A stretch of 55,960 bases of DNA from Vreelandella boliviensis LC1 (lineage in GTDB: Bacteria; Pseudomonadota; Gammaproteobacteria; Pseudomonadales; Halomonadaceae), in contig NZ_JH393258.1 of the NCBI RefSeq assembly GCF_000236035.1, positions 1,075,608 to 1,131,567 on the forward strand, given 5' to 3'. The notes under the pieces were generated by a model that was not told where the DNA came from, did not search any database, and saw only the letters and a program-made list of their open reading frames with translations. Numbering within the stretch: position 1 is the first letter of the stretch; each line of letters starts with the position of its first letter. The position numbers were made by a program, and so were the translations under genes. This document shows positions 8,127-16,413 of the stretch, piece by piece.

Positions 8127-8683
8127 AACGGCCTCCCGGTTGCAGGTATCGTTTGTGCAAAGCTGGTTTGAAAGCGCTGACAGAAATCGTTATTGCTGGC
8201 ACTGTAGGATTCACGCAGATCACCCCAGTGATCGAAGCGACGTATATCGCGGGATATGCGTATATGCGCGTCGTCCACCAATAGCGACACACGCTCCACC
8301 TCCAATGGCTGCTGGCCCACACCACCACCAAAGCCAATTCCACCAACACCAAAACCGACGCCGGAACCACCACGACCTATGCCCAAACCACCAAACAGGC
8401 GCATTCCACGCCCATAGCGGTAGGCATCATCGTAAGGATCATAATAGCCGTGTAACGCTCGTTCGCGGCTGGCGCTGATCAAGCCCAAGGTGGTATCAGT
8501 AGAATTCAGGGTAAACCCCCATTCGGTAAGCACCTCAACACTGGCTTCTAGCGCCCGCTCATGGGTTACAGGGAAATAGCACGAGGCCGCAGGCGCTGGT
8601 TCAGCTTGCGGCAGACGATCAGGAACTACTTGGCAGCCAGCAAGCGCTAGCAGACAGGTTAAGCTTATCGGTATCGACTTCAT
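8123..8683 (-). CDS. Lipoprotein with glycine-rich insert, first gene of the DUF1007-NicO operon
   Basis: The 186-residue protein starts with a lipoprotein signal (lipobox LAGC, Cys17). Residues 42-72 form the alpha/beta segment shared with the downstream lipoprotein. Residues 79-97 are rich in Tyr, Asp and Arg, and residues 98-123 are strongly glycine-rich (GGLGIGRGGSGVGFGVGG and onward); the chain then returns to a charged strand region (VSLLVDDAHIRISRDIRRFD). I chose the ATG at 8683, where the signal peptide begins and GAGGAT precedes, over an ATG 72 bp upstream. The stop overlaps the next start by 4 bp. The function is unknown; the four overlapping or close genes from 8683 to 5992 form one transcription unit. 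Confidence 0.65.
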   Translation of the reverse strand: MKSIPISLTCLLALAGCQVVPDRLPQAEPAPAASCYFPVTHERALEASVEVLTEWGFTLNSTDTTLGLISASRERALHGYYDPYDDAYRYGRGMRLFGGLGIGRGGSGVGFGVGGIGFGGGVGQQPLEVERVSLLVDDAHIRISRDIRRFDHWGDLRESYSASNNDFCQRFQTSFAQTIPATGRPL

Positions 8684-8768
8684 GTTAGATCCTCTAACGG
8701 ACGAGGCCACTGGTTTGGCGCAGGCTAGCGCGCTAAGCTCGCCAAAGCTGGTCATATTTAATGACGAC

Positions 8769-8815
8769 GTATTTAAGACACTGTATTTAAGACACTGTAT
8801 TTAAGACACTGTCTT
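8769..8815. repeat. Three perfect 14-bp tandem repeats ending in a palindrome
   Basis: GTATTTAAGACACT is repeated exactly at 8769-8782, 8783-8796 and 8797-8810. The last unit runs into GTCTT, making AAGACA-C-TGTCTT (8803-8815), a perfect 13-bp palindrome. It lies between the divergent lipoprotein operon and glycerate kinase gene, where promoters for both must be. Confidence 0.8.
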
Positions 8816-8844
8816 GATGCGAATGTTTTGCGGAGATCCTGCTA

Positions 8845-9978
8845 ATGAATGTTTTGCTTTGCCCCGACAGCTTCAAAGATGCGCTGAGCGCCCAAGACGC
8901 CGCGGCCGCCATGGCGCGGGGAGTGCGGTGTGCCGCACCTGAGGCATACGTTCAGGTATGCCCTTTAGCTGACGGTGGCGAAGGCAGTTTAGACGCACTG
9001 ATCGCCGCCACCGGCGCCGAACGTCGCCAGCTAAATGTTCAAGACGCCCTGGGGCGCCCCCGCCAAGCAGCCTGGGGCTGGTTGAGTGACCAGCGTACCG
9101 CGTTTATTGAGCTGGCAGAAGCCAGCGGTTTACAGCACCTAGGAGCCGATGAGCGCAATGCACTGCACACCTCCACCTTTGGGGTGGGCGAACTGCTGCT
9201 GGCGGCGCTGGATCAAGGCGCTGAAAAAGCGCTGTTACTGCTCGGCGGTAGCGCTACCAATGATGGCGGTGCCGGCATGCTGCAGGCCCTGGGCGCGCGC
9301 TTTTTAGATCAAAATGACCAACTGCTTCCCCCAGGCGGCGCAGCACTTAACCATCTGGCTAGTTTAGACCTCGAGGGGCTAGACCCGCGGTTAGCCAAGC
9401 TCACCCTAGAAGCCGCCGTTGATGTGGACAACCCGCTGCTGGGCGAACGCGGTGCCAGCGCGGTATTTGGCCCGCAGAAAGGCGCATCACCTGAAGAAGT
9501 CGAGCAGTTGGATCGTGCGCTTGGTCATTTCGCCGATATCAGCGCTCATGCATTAGGCGATGATTACCGAACGCTGCCGGGCGCAGGGGCGGCAGGTGGT
9601 ATGGGGTTTGCGGCCAAGGCATTTTTAAATGCCACCTTGAAACCCGGCATCGAGATGATTATGCAGCAAGCTGACATGGCTACGCTCTTGGCCCGCGCTG
9701 ATTTGGTGATTACCGGCGAAGGCCGTTTGGATGGGCAGAGCCTTGCGGGCAAAACGCCAATTGGTGTTTCCCGTGCCGCCAAGCGTCTTCACAAACCGGT
9801 CATTGTGCTGGCAGGCAGCCTAGGCAATGGCTGGCAAGCCTGCTTTGACGAAGGCGTAACAGCGGCGCTTGCTTTAGCGGATGGCCCCATGACCTTAAGC
9901 GACGCGCTACCGCGCACCGCTGAACTACTGGAAGCGCGCTGCGAAAGCCTGCTGCGGCTGTGGGTGCATAGACCCTAA
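8845..9978 (+). CDS. Glycerate kinase (GarK/GlxK family)
   Basis: The 377-residue cytoplasmic enzyme phosphorylates D-glycerate with ATP (to 2-phosphoglycerate in the well-studied members). The family (TIGR00045) is shown by the N-terminal LCPDSFKDALSAQDAAAAM, by PLADGGEGSLDAL near residue 47, by GGSATNDGGAGMLQALGARF near residue 133, and by DLVITGEGRLDGQSLAGKTP near residue 288. Length is normal. The ATG at 8845 follows GGAGAT. The gene stands alone; it may feed serine or glyoxylate carbon into lower glycolysis. Confidence 0.9.
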   Translation: MNVLLCPDSFKDALSAQDAAAAMARGVRCAAPEAYVQVCPLADGGEGSLDALIAATGAERRQLNVQDALGRPRQAAWGWLSDQRTAFIELAEASGLQHLGADERNALHTSTFGVGELLLAALDQGAEKALLLLGGSATNDGGAGMLQALGARFLDQNDQLLPPGGAALNHLASLDLEGLDPRLAKLTLEAAVDVDNPLLGERGASAVFGPQKGASPEEVEQLDRALGHFADISAHALGDDYRTLPGAGAAGGMGFAAKAFLNATLKPGIEMIMQQADMATLLARADLVITGEGRLDGQSLAGKTPIGVSRAAKRLHKPVIVLAGSLGNGWQACFDEGVTAALALADGPMTLSDALPRTAELLEARCESLLRLWVHRP

Positions 9979-10073
9979 AAAAACATGCAAACCTTGAAAA
10001 AAACTCCTGCCGCCTGCATTTAATGAGTTAGCAAAGGGTAACGGCAGTGACTTAATGTCGAAGCACTATGGCT

Positions 10074-10101
10074 GCGATGCAAAAAACTTGTTTTGCATCG
10101 C
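10074..10101. repeat. Perfect 11-bp inverted repeat in the dps leader
   Basis: GCGATGCAAAA (10074-10084) and TTTTGCATCGC (10091-10101) are separated by 6 bp. The hairpin lies 84 bp before the dps start. It could be a terminator for glycerate kinase, though no T-run follows, or an operator or leader structure for dps. Confidence 0.5.
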
Positions 10102-10184
10102 CCTTAAGACACCCTATTCTGGAAGCACGCATCAACCGCCGCATACTGTGGCATAAACACTGCGGCATAAAGAGGAAGCAGGAT

Positions 10185-10661
10185 ATGACGGATACCAATA
10201 GCATTGGCCTACACGAAGGTAGCGCTAGTCAACTCGCTGAAAAACTCAACCACCTGCTGGCTAATTACCAAATTTTCTACATGAACGTGCGCGGCTACCA
10301 CTGGAACGTGCGCGGTAACGATTTTTTTGAGCTGCACGCCAAGTTTGAAGAGTTCTACACCGACCTGCTGACCAAAGTAGACGAGGTTGCCGAGCGTATT
10401 CTGACCCTGGGCCACAAACCGGTACACGCTTACAGCGACTATGTAACGCTATCGCGCATTCAGGAAGACAAAGACGTTCACGACGGCAACACCTGCGTCA
10501 AAGGCGTGCTCAAAGGGTACCAAACGATCATTGAGCTGCAGCGTGAGCTGCTGTCGCTTGCCTCTGACGCCGACGATGAAGGCACCGCGGCGCAAGCCGG
10601 TGACTACATCCGCGAACAGGAAAAAACTATCTGGATGCTCAACGCCTATTTAAGCAAATAA
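10185..10661 (+). CDS. dps: Dps family ferritin-like DNA-protection protein
   Basis: The 158-residue protein is a Dps mini-ferritin, which forms a dodecameric shell that oxidises and stores iron using H2O2 and protects DNA. Ferroxidase residues fall at the expected spacing: H39 (in YHWNVRG), H51, D66 and E70, the same 12/15/4 spacing as in Listeria Dps. The N-terminus is short and not Lys-rich, so direct DNA binding is doubtful. I use the ATG at 10185 (with an AGGAAGCAGGAT purine-rich site); an upstream ATG at 10068 would add 39 residues encoded by the leader hairpin and no conserved sequence. A strong terminator follows at 10682. Confidence 0.9.
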   Translation: MTDTNSIGLHEGSASQLAEKLNHLLANYQIFYMNVRGYHWNVRGNDFFELHAKFEEFYTDLLTKVDEVAERILTLGHKPVHAYSDYVTLSRIQEDKDVHDGNTCVKGVLKGYQTIIELQRELLSLASDADDEGTAAQAGDYIREQEKTIWMLNAYLSK

Positions 10662-10681
10662 GCGTCATCTCGTGAGCTAAC

Positions 10682-10707
10682 AACGGCACCGTCTAGGTGC
10701 CGTTTTT
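10682..10707. terminator. Rho-independent terminator after dps
   Basis: AACGGCACC and GGTGCCGTT form a perfect 9-bp stem with a 5-base loop, followed by T residues. It lies between the convergent dps and pepD genes. Confidence 0.85.
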
Positions 10708-10724
10708 GTATGCGCGAGGGAGGG

Positions 10725-12191
10725 TTAGCGCTGATCGGCAAGATCCTCGATCAACGCCCGCAGCAGCGACCAGAACTCTTCCACCGAGGCTAACTCGACC
10801 CGCTCATCCGGTGAGTGGGCGCCGCGAATCAGTGGCCCAAAGGAGATCATATCCAGTTGCGGGTATTTGCTGCCAAGAATGCCGCACTCAAGCCCCGCGT
10901 GGATGACTTTCACCTCCGGCTCGCGCCCCAGCAGCGCCGCATGGCGGGCTTTGAAGGTCGCCAACAGTGAACCATCAGGGTTAGGCGCCCAGCCCGGGTA
11001 GCCGTTTTCCACTTTTACCCGCGCACCGATCAACCCAAACAGCGCTTTAAAGCGATCCGCCATGGCGACCACCGCACTGTCGTGCAATGAGCGTACCAGG
11101 GCACAGAGGTGCAGCCGCCCATTTTCCAGGCTTAGCACGCCCAGATTATTGGAGGTTTCTACCACCCCTGGCACATCGGCGCTCATCCGCTCGACCCCAC
11201 AGGGGGCGGCGTGAAGTGCGGCCAGCAGCATTACGCTTGCATCCAGGGTTAGTGGCTCCGCAGTAGGCGCCGCTGCCAAACGCTGGGCGCTGATACTAAG
11301 GCCACTATCACCACTGCCCAGCTCTGTTAACAGAATCTTTTCCAGCCCGGCGATAGCCACCATGGCGGCATCGACTTCATCGGCGGGCAGCGCCACCTGG
11401 GCAAAAGCCTCCCGGGGGATTGCATTGCGCAAGGTGCCGCCGTGATAGCTAATCAAGCGCGCATCAAACGCCTCAAGGGCGCGCAGCACTCTGACCAACA
11501 ACCGGTTGGCGTTCGCCAGCGGTTTATGGATATCCGCGCCGGAGTGGCCACCCTTCAGGCCGGTCAAGGCGATCTCAACAATCCGCTCGTGATCACCGAC
11601 AGCGGCACTGGGCAGTTGTGCATCCACTTCAACGTCAGCCCCGCCCGCGCAGCCAATATAGACCTGCCCCCGATCCTCGCTGTCCAGGTTGAGCAGTAGC
11701 GAACCTTCTAACCAATTCTCTGCTAGATTCAACGCGCCACCCATGGAAGTCTCCTCTTCCAGGGTGAACAATGCTTCCAGGGGCCCGTGGCGTAAATCAG
11801 GGTCTTCTAAAACAGCCAGAATCGCCGCCACACCCATCCCATTATCGGCGCCCAAGGTAGTGCCATCGGCGTGCAGCCAGCCGTCGGCTACATAGGTAGC
11901 GATCGAATCGCGGGTGAAGTCGTGGGCGTGACCGCTATTGGCCTGGGCGACCATATCCAGGTGACCCTGAAGCACCACACCGGGCGCCTGTTCGCAGCCG
12001 GGGGATGCCGATTTACGTAGACGTAAATTACCGAAGGTATCGCGGTCATGGGCGAGCCCTTGGGCATCGGCCCAGCTTTCGAGGGTGGCGACGAGTGCCG
12101 CCTCATGCCCAGAGGGGCGCGGCGTATTACAAAGCGTTCGAAAGTGGCGCCAAACTAATGAGGGGGCCAGCGCGTCAAGATGTGCGTTCAT
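10725..12191 (-). CDS. pepD: Aminoacyl-histidine dipeptidase (peptidase D, M20 family)
   Basis: The 488-residue cytosolic metallopeptidase cleaves Xaa-His dipeptides such as carnosine. It follows PepD throughout: N-terminal VWRHFRTLCNTPRPSGHE, the metal-binding HLDM segment (QGHLDMVAQANSGH), GTTLGADNGMGVAAILA with the bridging Asp, the catalytic EEET segment (FTLEEETSMGGA), and the C-terminal HAGLECGILGSKYPQLDMIS and GAHSPDERV. Length matches E. coli PepD (485). The stop is close to the dps terminator. It lies 27 bp after tmcA on the same strand and may be co-transcribed with it. Confidence 0.92.
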   Translation of the reverse strand: MNAHLDALAPSLVWRHFRTLCNTPRPSGHEAALVATLESWADAQGLAHDRDTFGNLRLRKSASPGCEQAPGVVLQGHLDMVAQANSGHAHDFTRDSIATYVADGWLHADGTTLGADNGMGVAAILAVLEDPDLRHGPLEALFTLEEETSMGGALNLAENWLEGSLLLNLDSEDRGQVYIGCAGGADVEVDAQLPSAAVGDHERIVEIALTGLKGGHSGADIHKPLANANRLLVRVLRALEAFDARLISYHGGTLRNAIPREAFAQVALPADEVDAAMVAIAGLEKILLTELGSGDSGLSISAQRLAAAPTAEPLTLDASVMLLAALHAAPCGVERMSADVPGVVETSNNLGVLSLENGRLHLCALVRSLHDSAVVAMADRFKALFGLIGARVKVENGYPGWAPNPDGSLLATFKARHAALLGREPEVKVIHAGLECGILGSKYPQLDMISFGPLIRGAHSPDERVELASVEEFWSLLRALIEDLADQR

Positions 12192-12218
12192 AAAGACTCT
12201 TCGTTATCGGTAACCAAC

Positions 12219-14381
12219 CTACTTTACCTCAATGAGGCTATTGACAGCGAGGCGTAGGGCTTTCACCGCGTCATTGTGGGCATTCGCCAGGGCACTATTT
12301 TGAAATGCCCAGGCAGATAACTGTTGATGCGCCTGCTGTTGTGGCTCAGTTAAAGCGCGGTGGCTGGCTTCGCGGGCTAAGGCTTGCAAAGCCGGGCGGG
12401 CAAGAGAGGGGGCGCGATGGGCGGTCGCTACGTCCTCAACATCCTGCCACTCACGGTCGCTCAGCGAAATGCTCGGCACTTGACCGAGCAGCAATACCAG
12501 CACAGCAGCGGGTAGCGCCTTCAGCTCAAAGGCCAGCAGGCCAGGGAGTGCCGCCTGGAAGCGCTCACTGAGATCAGTAAGCACCGCCTCGCCCTCTGAA
12601 TTCAGCGCTTTGGCCACCATGACGGCAAACTCACCGGTGGATGTCTCCCGGGTAATCCCTAAGCGTACCGGCGTAAAACCCAGCGTCAGCCAAAATCGTA
12701 GCAACGACGCTTCAGCGCCGAAGGTCGCGCCATATAGTGCAGTACCTTGCTGCTTGGCGGCGGCCATATCCTCGTGCAGCAGCGTTTGCCCCAAGCCTTG
12801 ACGACGACGCTCGGGGTGAGTCGCGATACGCACCACCCGCCGCCAGCGGGCGGTCAGCGCCTCGCGGCTGCCGGAGTGGGTCGCCAACGATTGCGCCAAC
12901 AAATGCCCCTGAGGGCGACGCTCACCACAAGCGACTTGGTCGGCAAGGGATGCCTCAAAGCCCCCCTCTTCGCGAGTGACTAACACCGCTTGAGGCTCGC
13001 TTGCCTGCTCAATCATGCGTAGCTGAGTACCTGGGCTATCAAGTAGTTGGCGCAGATCGTTGGGAGAGGTGCGGTAGTGCGACTGCACCAGCAGCCCAAA
13101 CAGCTTCTCCAACGCGTCGTCTTGCTGGGCAAGCCAAGCACGATCTAGCACCTTAGTTGTCAATGCATTGCCATCCCGCTGAGCAATTGGTAGCGGCGCT
13201 TTTAGCAACAGCAGTTGATTAACCAGGGCTTCCAGCGGGTCGCCACTGTGCCAGCGGATGGGCGTGTTAAGCGTTAGCGCTTTCCACTGGGGTGTCAGCC
13301 GATCAAGAGTTGCACGAAAGCGCAGCGCGAACCCACGCCCGGAGCCCTCATAGCCGTGCACCGTGGTGGCGAAAGCAATACGCGGAAAGGCGGCGAGCCA
13401 CTGCCCCAGCAGCGCCGCGGGAATCGCCGCCGCTTCATCGACCATTAAATAGCTACCATCTCCGCCCTGCTGCCCAGCATTGATCTGCTCGGTTAAGCCA
13501 TCCGGGGGTAAAAAAACCAGCTCGCTGCCCTGGGCCAGTACAAACTGGCCTGGCGCGACCCGTCGGCCATCCGGGCAAAGCGCCGCTACCCGCTCGAACA
13601 CGCTTTCCACTGCACTCAGCCGCGGCGCGGTGAGCACTACTCGCTGAGCTTTGTTCGCTAGCAAGCGTGCACAGGCAATACCCAGCGCGGCGCTTTTGCC
13701 GCGCCCTCTATCGGCGGTTATTACCAGCGGGCGACGTCGCTTTAAGCCAACCAGCTGCTTCACCACGTAGGCTTGATCTGAGGTCAGACAATCGCTGTCC
13801 CCACTTCCGGTATCGTCTACCTTGCGCAAAGGCAGGCGCGGCAGATGCAGCGTCTGGTCAGCGCGCCAGCGCACTACGTCAGGTGACGCATGCAACTGAC
13901 GCGCTAAGCGCGCCAAAAAATGACAGTTCATATCGGACCAGTGCCAGGGGTGGTCAGCACAACGAGCGTAATCTAGGTCCGGCGACTCTCCCCATGGCTG
14001 CGGTGTGAGCAGTACCAGTAAGCCACCGGCGGTGATTGTTCCCGTCAGTGCCCCGAACGCTTCAGGATCAAACCCAGTGCCGTGGGTGTCGAGCACTACC
14101 AACTGGTGTTCTGCACCCAGACGCGTGCGCGCCTTGCGTGGAGAGAGATATTCCTCTCCCACCCACAGCGGTGCCTGCCAGGGGTGGGCTTGCCATAGAG
14201 CCTGCGCTAGGGTTTGGCAATGCTGGGCATCGCCGCTTAGCCAAACCAGCTGGCGCCAGCGGCGAAGGGCTAAACGCTGTGCATGATGGACTAACGCTGC
14301 CACTCTTCGCGTTTGCTGTTTGTTCTCTAGTACATGGGCATTTAGCAAATAATTTCCTACTCCAGCGCGACTGCTTCCCAT
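12219..14381 (-). CDS. tmcA: tRNA(Met) cytidine acetyltransferase TmcA
   Basis: The 720-residue enzyme makes N4-acetylcytidine at the wobble base of elongator tRNA-Met using acetyl-CoA and ATP. Domains in order are an N-terminal DUF1726-like part, a RecD-like helicase domain with P-loop TADRGRGKSAALG (around residue 225) and the DEAA Walker B (MVDEAAAIPAALL), a GNAT acetyltransferase domain with HPERRRQGLGQTLL (around residue 530), and a C-terminal tRNA-binding tail. The ATG at 14381 is used; a GTG three bases upstream is also in frame. AGGG lies about 8 bp upstream. Confidence 0.9.
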   Translation of the reverse strand: MGSSRAGVGNYLLNAHVLENKQQTRRVAALVHHAQRLALRRWRQLVWLSGDAQHCQTLAQALWQAHPWQAPLWVGEEYLSPRKARTRLGAEHQLVVLDTHGTGFDPEAFGALTGTITAGGLLVLLTPQPWGESPDLDYARCADHPWHWSDMNCHFLARLARQLHASPDVVRWRADQTLHLPRLPLRKVDDTGSGDSDCLTSDQAYVVKQLVGLKRRRPLVITADRGRGKSAALGIACARLLANKAQRVVLTAPRLSAVESVFERVAALCPDGRRVAPGQFVLAQGSELVFLPPDGLTEQINAGQQGGDGSYLMVDEAAAIPAALLGQWLAAFPRIAFATTVHGYEGSGRGFALRFRATLDRLTPQWKALTLNTPIRWHSGDPLEALVNQLLLLKAPLPIAQRDGNALTTKVLDRAWLAQQDDALEKLFGLLVQSHYRTSPNDLRQLLDSPGTQLRMIEQASEPQAVLVTREEGGFEASLADQVACGERRPQGHLLAQSLATHSGSREALTARWRRVVRIATHPERRRQGLGQTLLHEDMAAAKQQGTALYGATFGAEASLLRFWLTLGFTPVRLGITRETSTGEFAVMVAKALNSEGEAVLTDLSERFQAALPGLLAFELKALPAAVLVLLLGQVPSISLSDREWQDVEDVATAHRAPSLARPALQALAREASHRALTEPQQQAHQQLSAWAFQNSALANAHNDAVKALRLAVNSLIEVK

Positions 14382-14384
14382 CAC

Positions 14385-14742
14385 GTTACCCTATTAAGGG
14401 TGTAGGTGTGCCGCCGAGCGTCTTATGGCGAGCTTTCTGCTTACAACTTTGGTTGAATAATTTAACTACTTTCAACGTTTTCAAGCTACTTAACAACTTA
14501 CCTTGATGCTCAATAACTTCCATAACTCATTGTTTTAAATACATATACAAAATCTACTTATAAAAACATGAGGATCAAACCTCTTACATTACTGATATTG
14601 CACCGCAGCGGGGTTGATGTGCTAATTTAGCTCTGAAGCGCAGATATCCTTGTTTACGTAAACGTAATCTAGCAGCGCTGCACTTTCCTGACTTCAGGTA
14701 ACCAACACTAATAACGCCACACGCCAAACCAGGAAATACATC
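14385..14742. other. Intergenic region upstream of the TRAP operon (AT-rich)
   Basis: No gene is visible. This divergent region must hold promoters for tmcA and for the TRAP operon. It is AT-rich near 14510-14570. The only clear signal is a perfect 12-bp palindrome at 14652-14663, listed separately. Confidence 0.6.
14652..14663. promoter_or_regulatory. 12-bp palindrome, candidate operator of the TRAP operon
   Basis: GTTTACGTAAAC is a perfect palindrome 80-91 bp before the TRAP binding-protein start. Its size and symmetry fit a LacI-, GntR- or similar homodimer site, but no regulator gene lies nearby to support a choice. Confidence 0.35.
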
Positions 14743-15846
14743 ATGAAAAAAATGACCAAATTTGCCCTCACTGGCCTCGCCGCTGGCATTGCCTTTGCTA
14801 CGTTAACGACCACCGCACAAGCACAAGAAGAGTGGACAATGACCACTACCTGGCCGGAGAACCTTGATCTAATCAAGATTGACCAGCACTGGGTGGAACT
14901 GGTCAATAAGCTGGCGGGCGAAGAGCTACAAATCAATTTCCGCGCCGGTGGCACGCTAATGCCCGGCACCGAAGTATTTGACGCCACTGAAACGGGCAGC
15001 ATTGAAGCCGCAGGTGACTGGCCCGGCTATTGGGCAGGCCTGAACCCCGCCTTCTCGCCACTGGCCACCACGACCAGCCTGTTTAATGGCGTTGACTACC
15101 TCAACTGGATTCAGCAGTGGGGCGGCCGCGAGCTGTACGAAGAGATTTATGGCCAGTTCAACATGGTTTATCTCCCCTACGGCATTACCAACAATGAGTC
15201 CGGCTTTATGGGCCGCACCCCGATTGAGAGCATTGCCGATTTAGATGGCAAGCGTCTACGTCTGTCGGGCCGCGACCAGGGCCGCGTGCTTGAAGAGCTG
15301 GGCGGTTCCCAGGTCACTCTGGCAGGCGGTGAAGTCTACCAAGCCATTGAGCGCGGCGTTATCGATGCGGGTGAGTTCTCGACCCCGGGCGTTGATTTTA
15401 ACGCCGGTTTTGCCGAAGTGGCTGACTACTGGGCAACGCCAGGTTGGCACCAGTCGGCCAGCGTATTCGGTGTCATGATCAATAAAGACGCCTGGGACGC
15501 TCTCTCAGAAGAGACCCAAGAGACCCTGCGTATTGCAGCAGACGCCACTATGGCCTGGTCACTGTCCTGGTCAGAGCGCCAGTCCACCGAAGCCACCCAG
15601 AAGTTCATTGACGCGGGTGTCACGATCAACCAATTCTCTGAAGAGGACTTGGCGCGCATCCAGGAAGTCACCAATGAAGTTATTCTGCGCGGTGCTTGCG
15701 AAGCCCCCGACCACGCCAAAGTCTACCAATCCATGATTGCCTATCTTGAGCACTACGCGGTCTGGCGCGATGTTTCCGCCCCCTACAACATGAGTCGCGT
15801 GATGGATAACCTGCCCTCGCTGGAAGAGATCGAAGCCTGCCTGTAA
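14743..15846 (+). CDS. TRAP transporter substrate-binding protein, DctP family
   Basis: The 367-residue periplasmic protein captures organic anions for a tripartite ATP-independent transporter. A signal peptide ends near AQAQEE. The mature start WTMTTTWPENLDL, the segment FRAGGTLMPGTEVFDATETG, the DLDGKRLRLSGRDQGRVLEELG region (with the DctP-type arginine) and YQAIERGVIDAGEF are typical of the family. TTTWP and the overall pattern recall the 2-oxo-acid-binding TakP branch, but the substrate is an inference. The ATG at 14743 follows AGGAAA. A terminator-like hairpin separates it from the two permease genes, likely allowing excess binding protein. Confidence 0.88.
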   Translation: MKKMTKFALTGLAAGIAFATLTTTAQAQEEWTMTTTWPENLDLIKIDQHWVELVNKLAGEELQINFRAGGTLMPGTEVFDATETGSIEAAGDWPGYWAGLNPAFSPLATTTSLFNGVDYLNWIQQWGGRELYEEIYGQFNMVYLPYGITNNESGFMGRTPIESIADLDGKRLRLSGRDQGRVLEELGGSQVTLAGGEVYQAIERGVIDAGEFSTPGVDFNAGFAEVADYWATPGWHQSASVFGVMINKDAWDALSEETQETLRIAADATMAWSLSWSERQSTEATQKFIDAGVTINQFSEEDLARIQEVTNEVILRGACEAPDHAKVYQSMIAYLEHYAVWRDVSAPYNMSRVMDNLPSLEEIEACL

Positions 15847-15858
15847 GGCGCTTCAGTG

Positions 15859-15887
15859 CCGCCTCGGTTTTACCGAGGCGGTTTTTT
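15859..15887 (+). terminator. Attenuating terminator between TRAP dctP-like and dctQ-like genes
   Basis: CCGCCTCGG and CCGAGGCGG form a perfect 9-bp stem with a 5-base loop, followed by six T residues. Its place between the binding-protein and permease genes suggests partial read-through. Confidence 0.85.
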
Positions 15888-15909
15888 GTGCTGACCGCGG
15901 AGATCTTCC

Positions 15910-16413
15910 ATGAATGCGATTGCCAAGGCGATCGATGCCATCAATGAAGCTTTTGGGCGCATCATCGCTCCATTGATTGCCATCATTACCCTGATTGTTC
16001 TTTATGACATTGCGTCACGCTTTCTGTTTGGGCGCCCCAGCGACTGGGCATTTGACGTCACCAAAATGCTGTTTGGCGCCCACTTCATGTTGATGGCGGC
16101 CTATGGACTCAAACACCACGCCCACGTGGAAGTAGATGTGCTAAAGCGCTTGCTATCGCGCAGGAAGCAAGCCGCGCTTGAAGTACTTGGTTATCTAATT
16201 TTCTTTGTCCCCTTTATCTGGATGCTGATCACCCTGGGGTGGAGCTTCTTTGAACGCGCGTGGAGCCGCGGTGAAACCACGTACGGCATGGTTTCAATCC
16301 CGGTCTACCCGATTAAAGGGGTGATTGTGGTCGCCGCTATCCTGATTCTGCTGCAGGCAATTGCCATTGTGCTGCGCGCCATCATGCAGCTTCGCGAGGA
16401 GACATCAGCATGA
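15910..16413 (+). CDS. TRAP transporter small permease, DctQ family
   Basis: The 167-residue protein has four membrane helices, as expected of the small TRAP subunit. The segments LIVLYDIASRFLFGRPSDW and AAYGLKHHAHVEVDVL are characteristic. It pairs with the large DctM permease encoded next, to which it is coupled by a 4-bp ATGA overlap. The ATG at 15910 has GGAGAT upstream. Confidence 0.88.
   Translation: MNAIAKAIDAINEAFGRIIAPLIAIITLIVLYDIASRFLFGRPSDWAFDVTKMLFGAHFMLMAAYGLKHHAHVEVDVLKRLLSRRKQAALEVLGYLIFFVPFIWMLITLGWSFFERAWSRGETTYGMVSIPVYPIKGVIVVAAILILLQAIAIVLRAIMQLREETSA

Noticed and set aside
10068..10184. Longer N-terminus for Dps
   Set aside because: The extension is encoded by the leader hairpin, is not conserved, and a better start with a purine-rich site lies at 10185.
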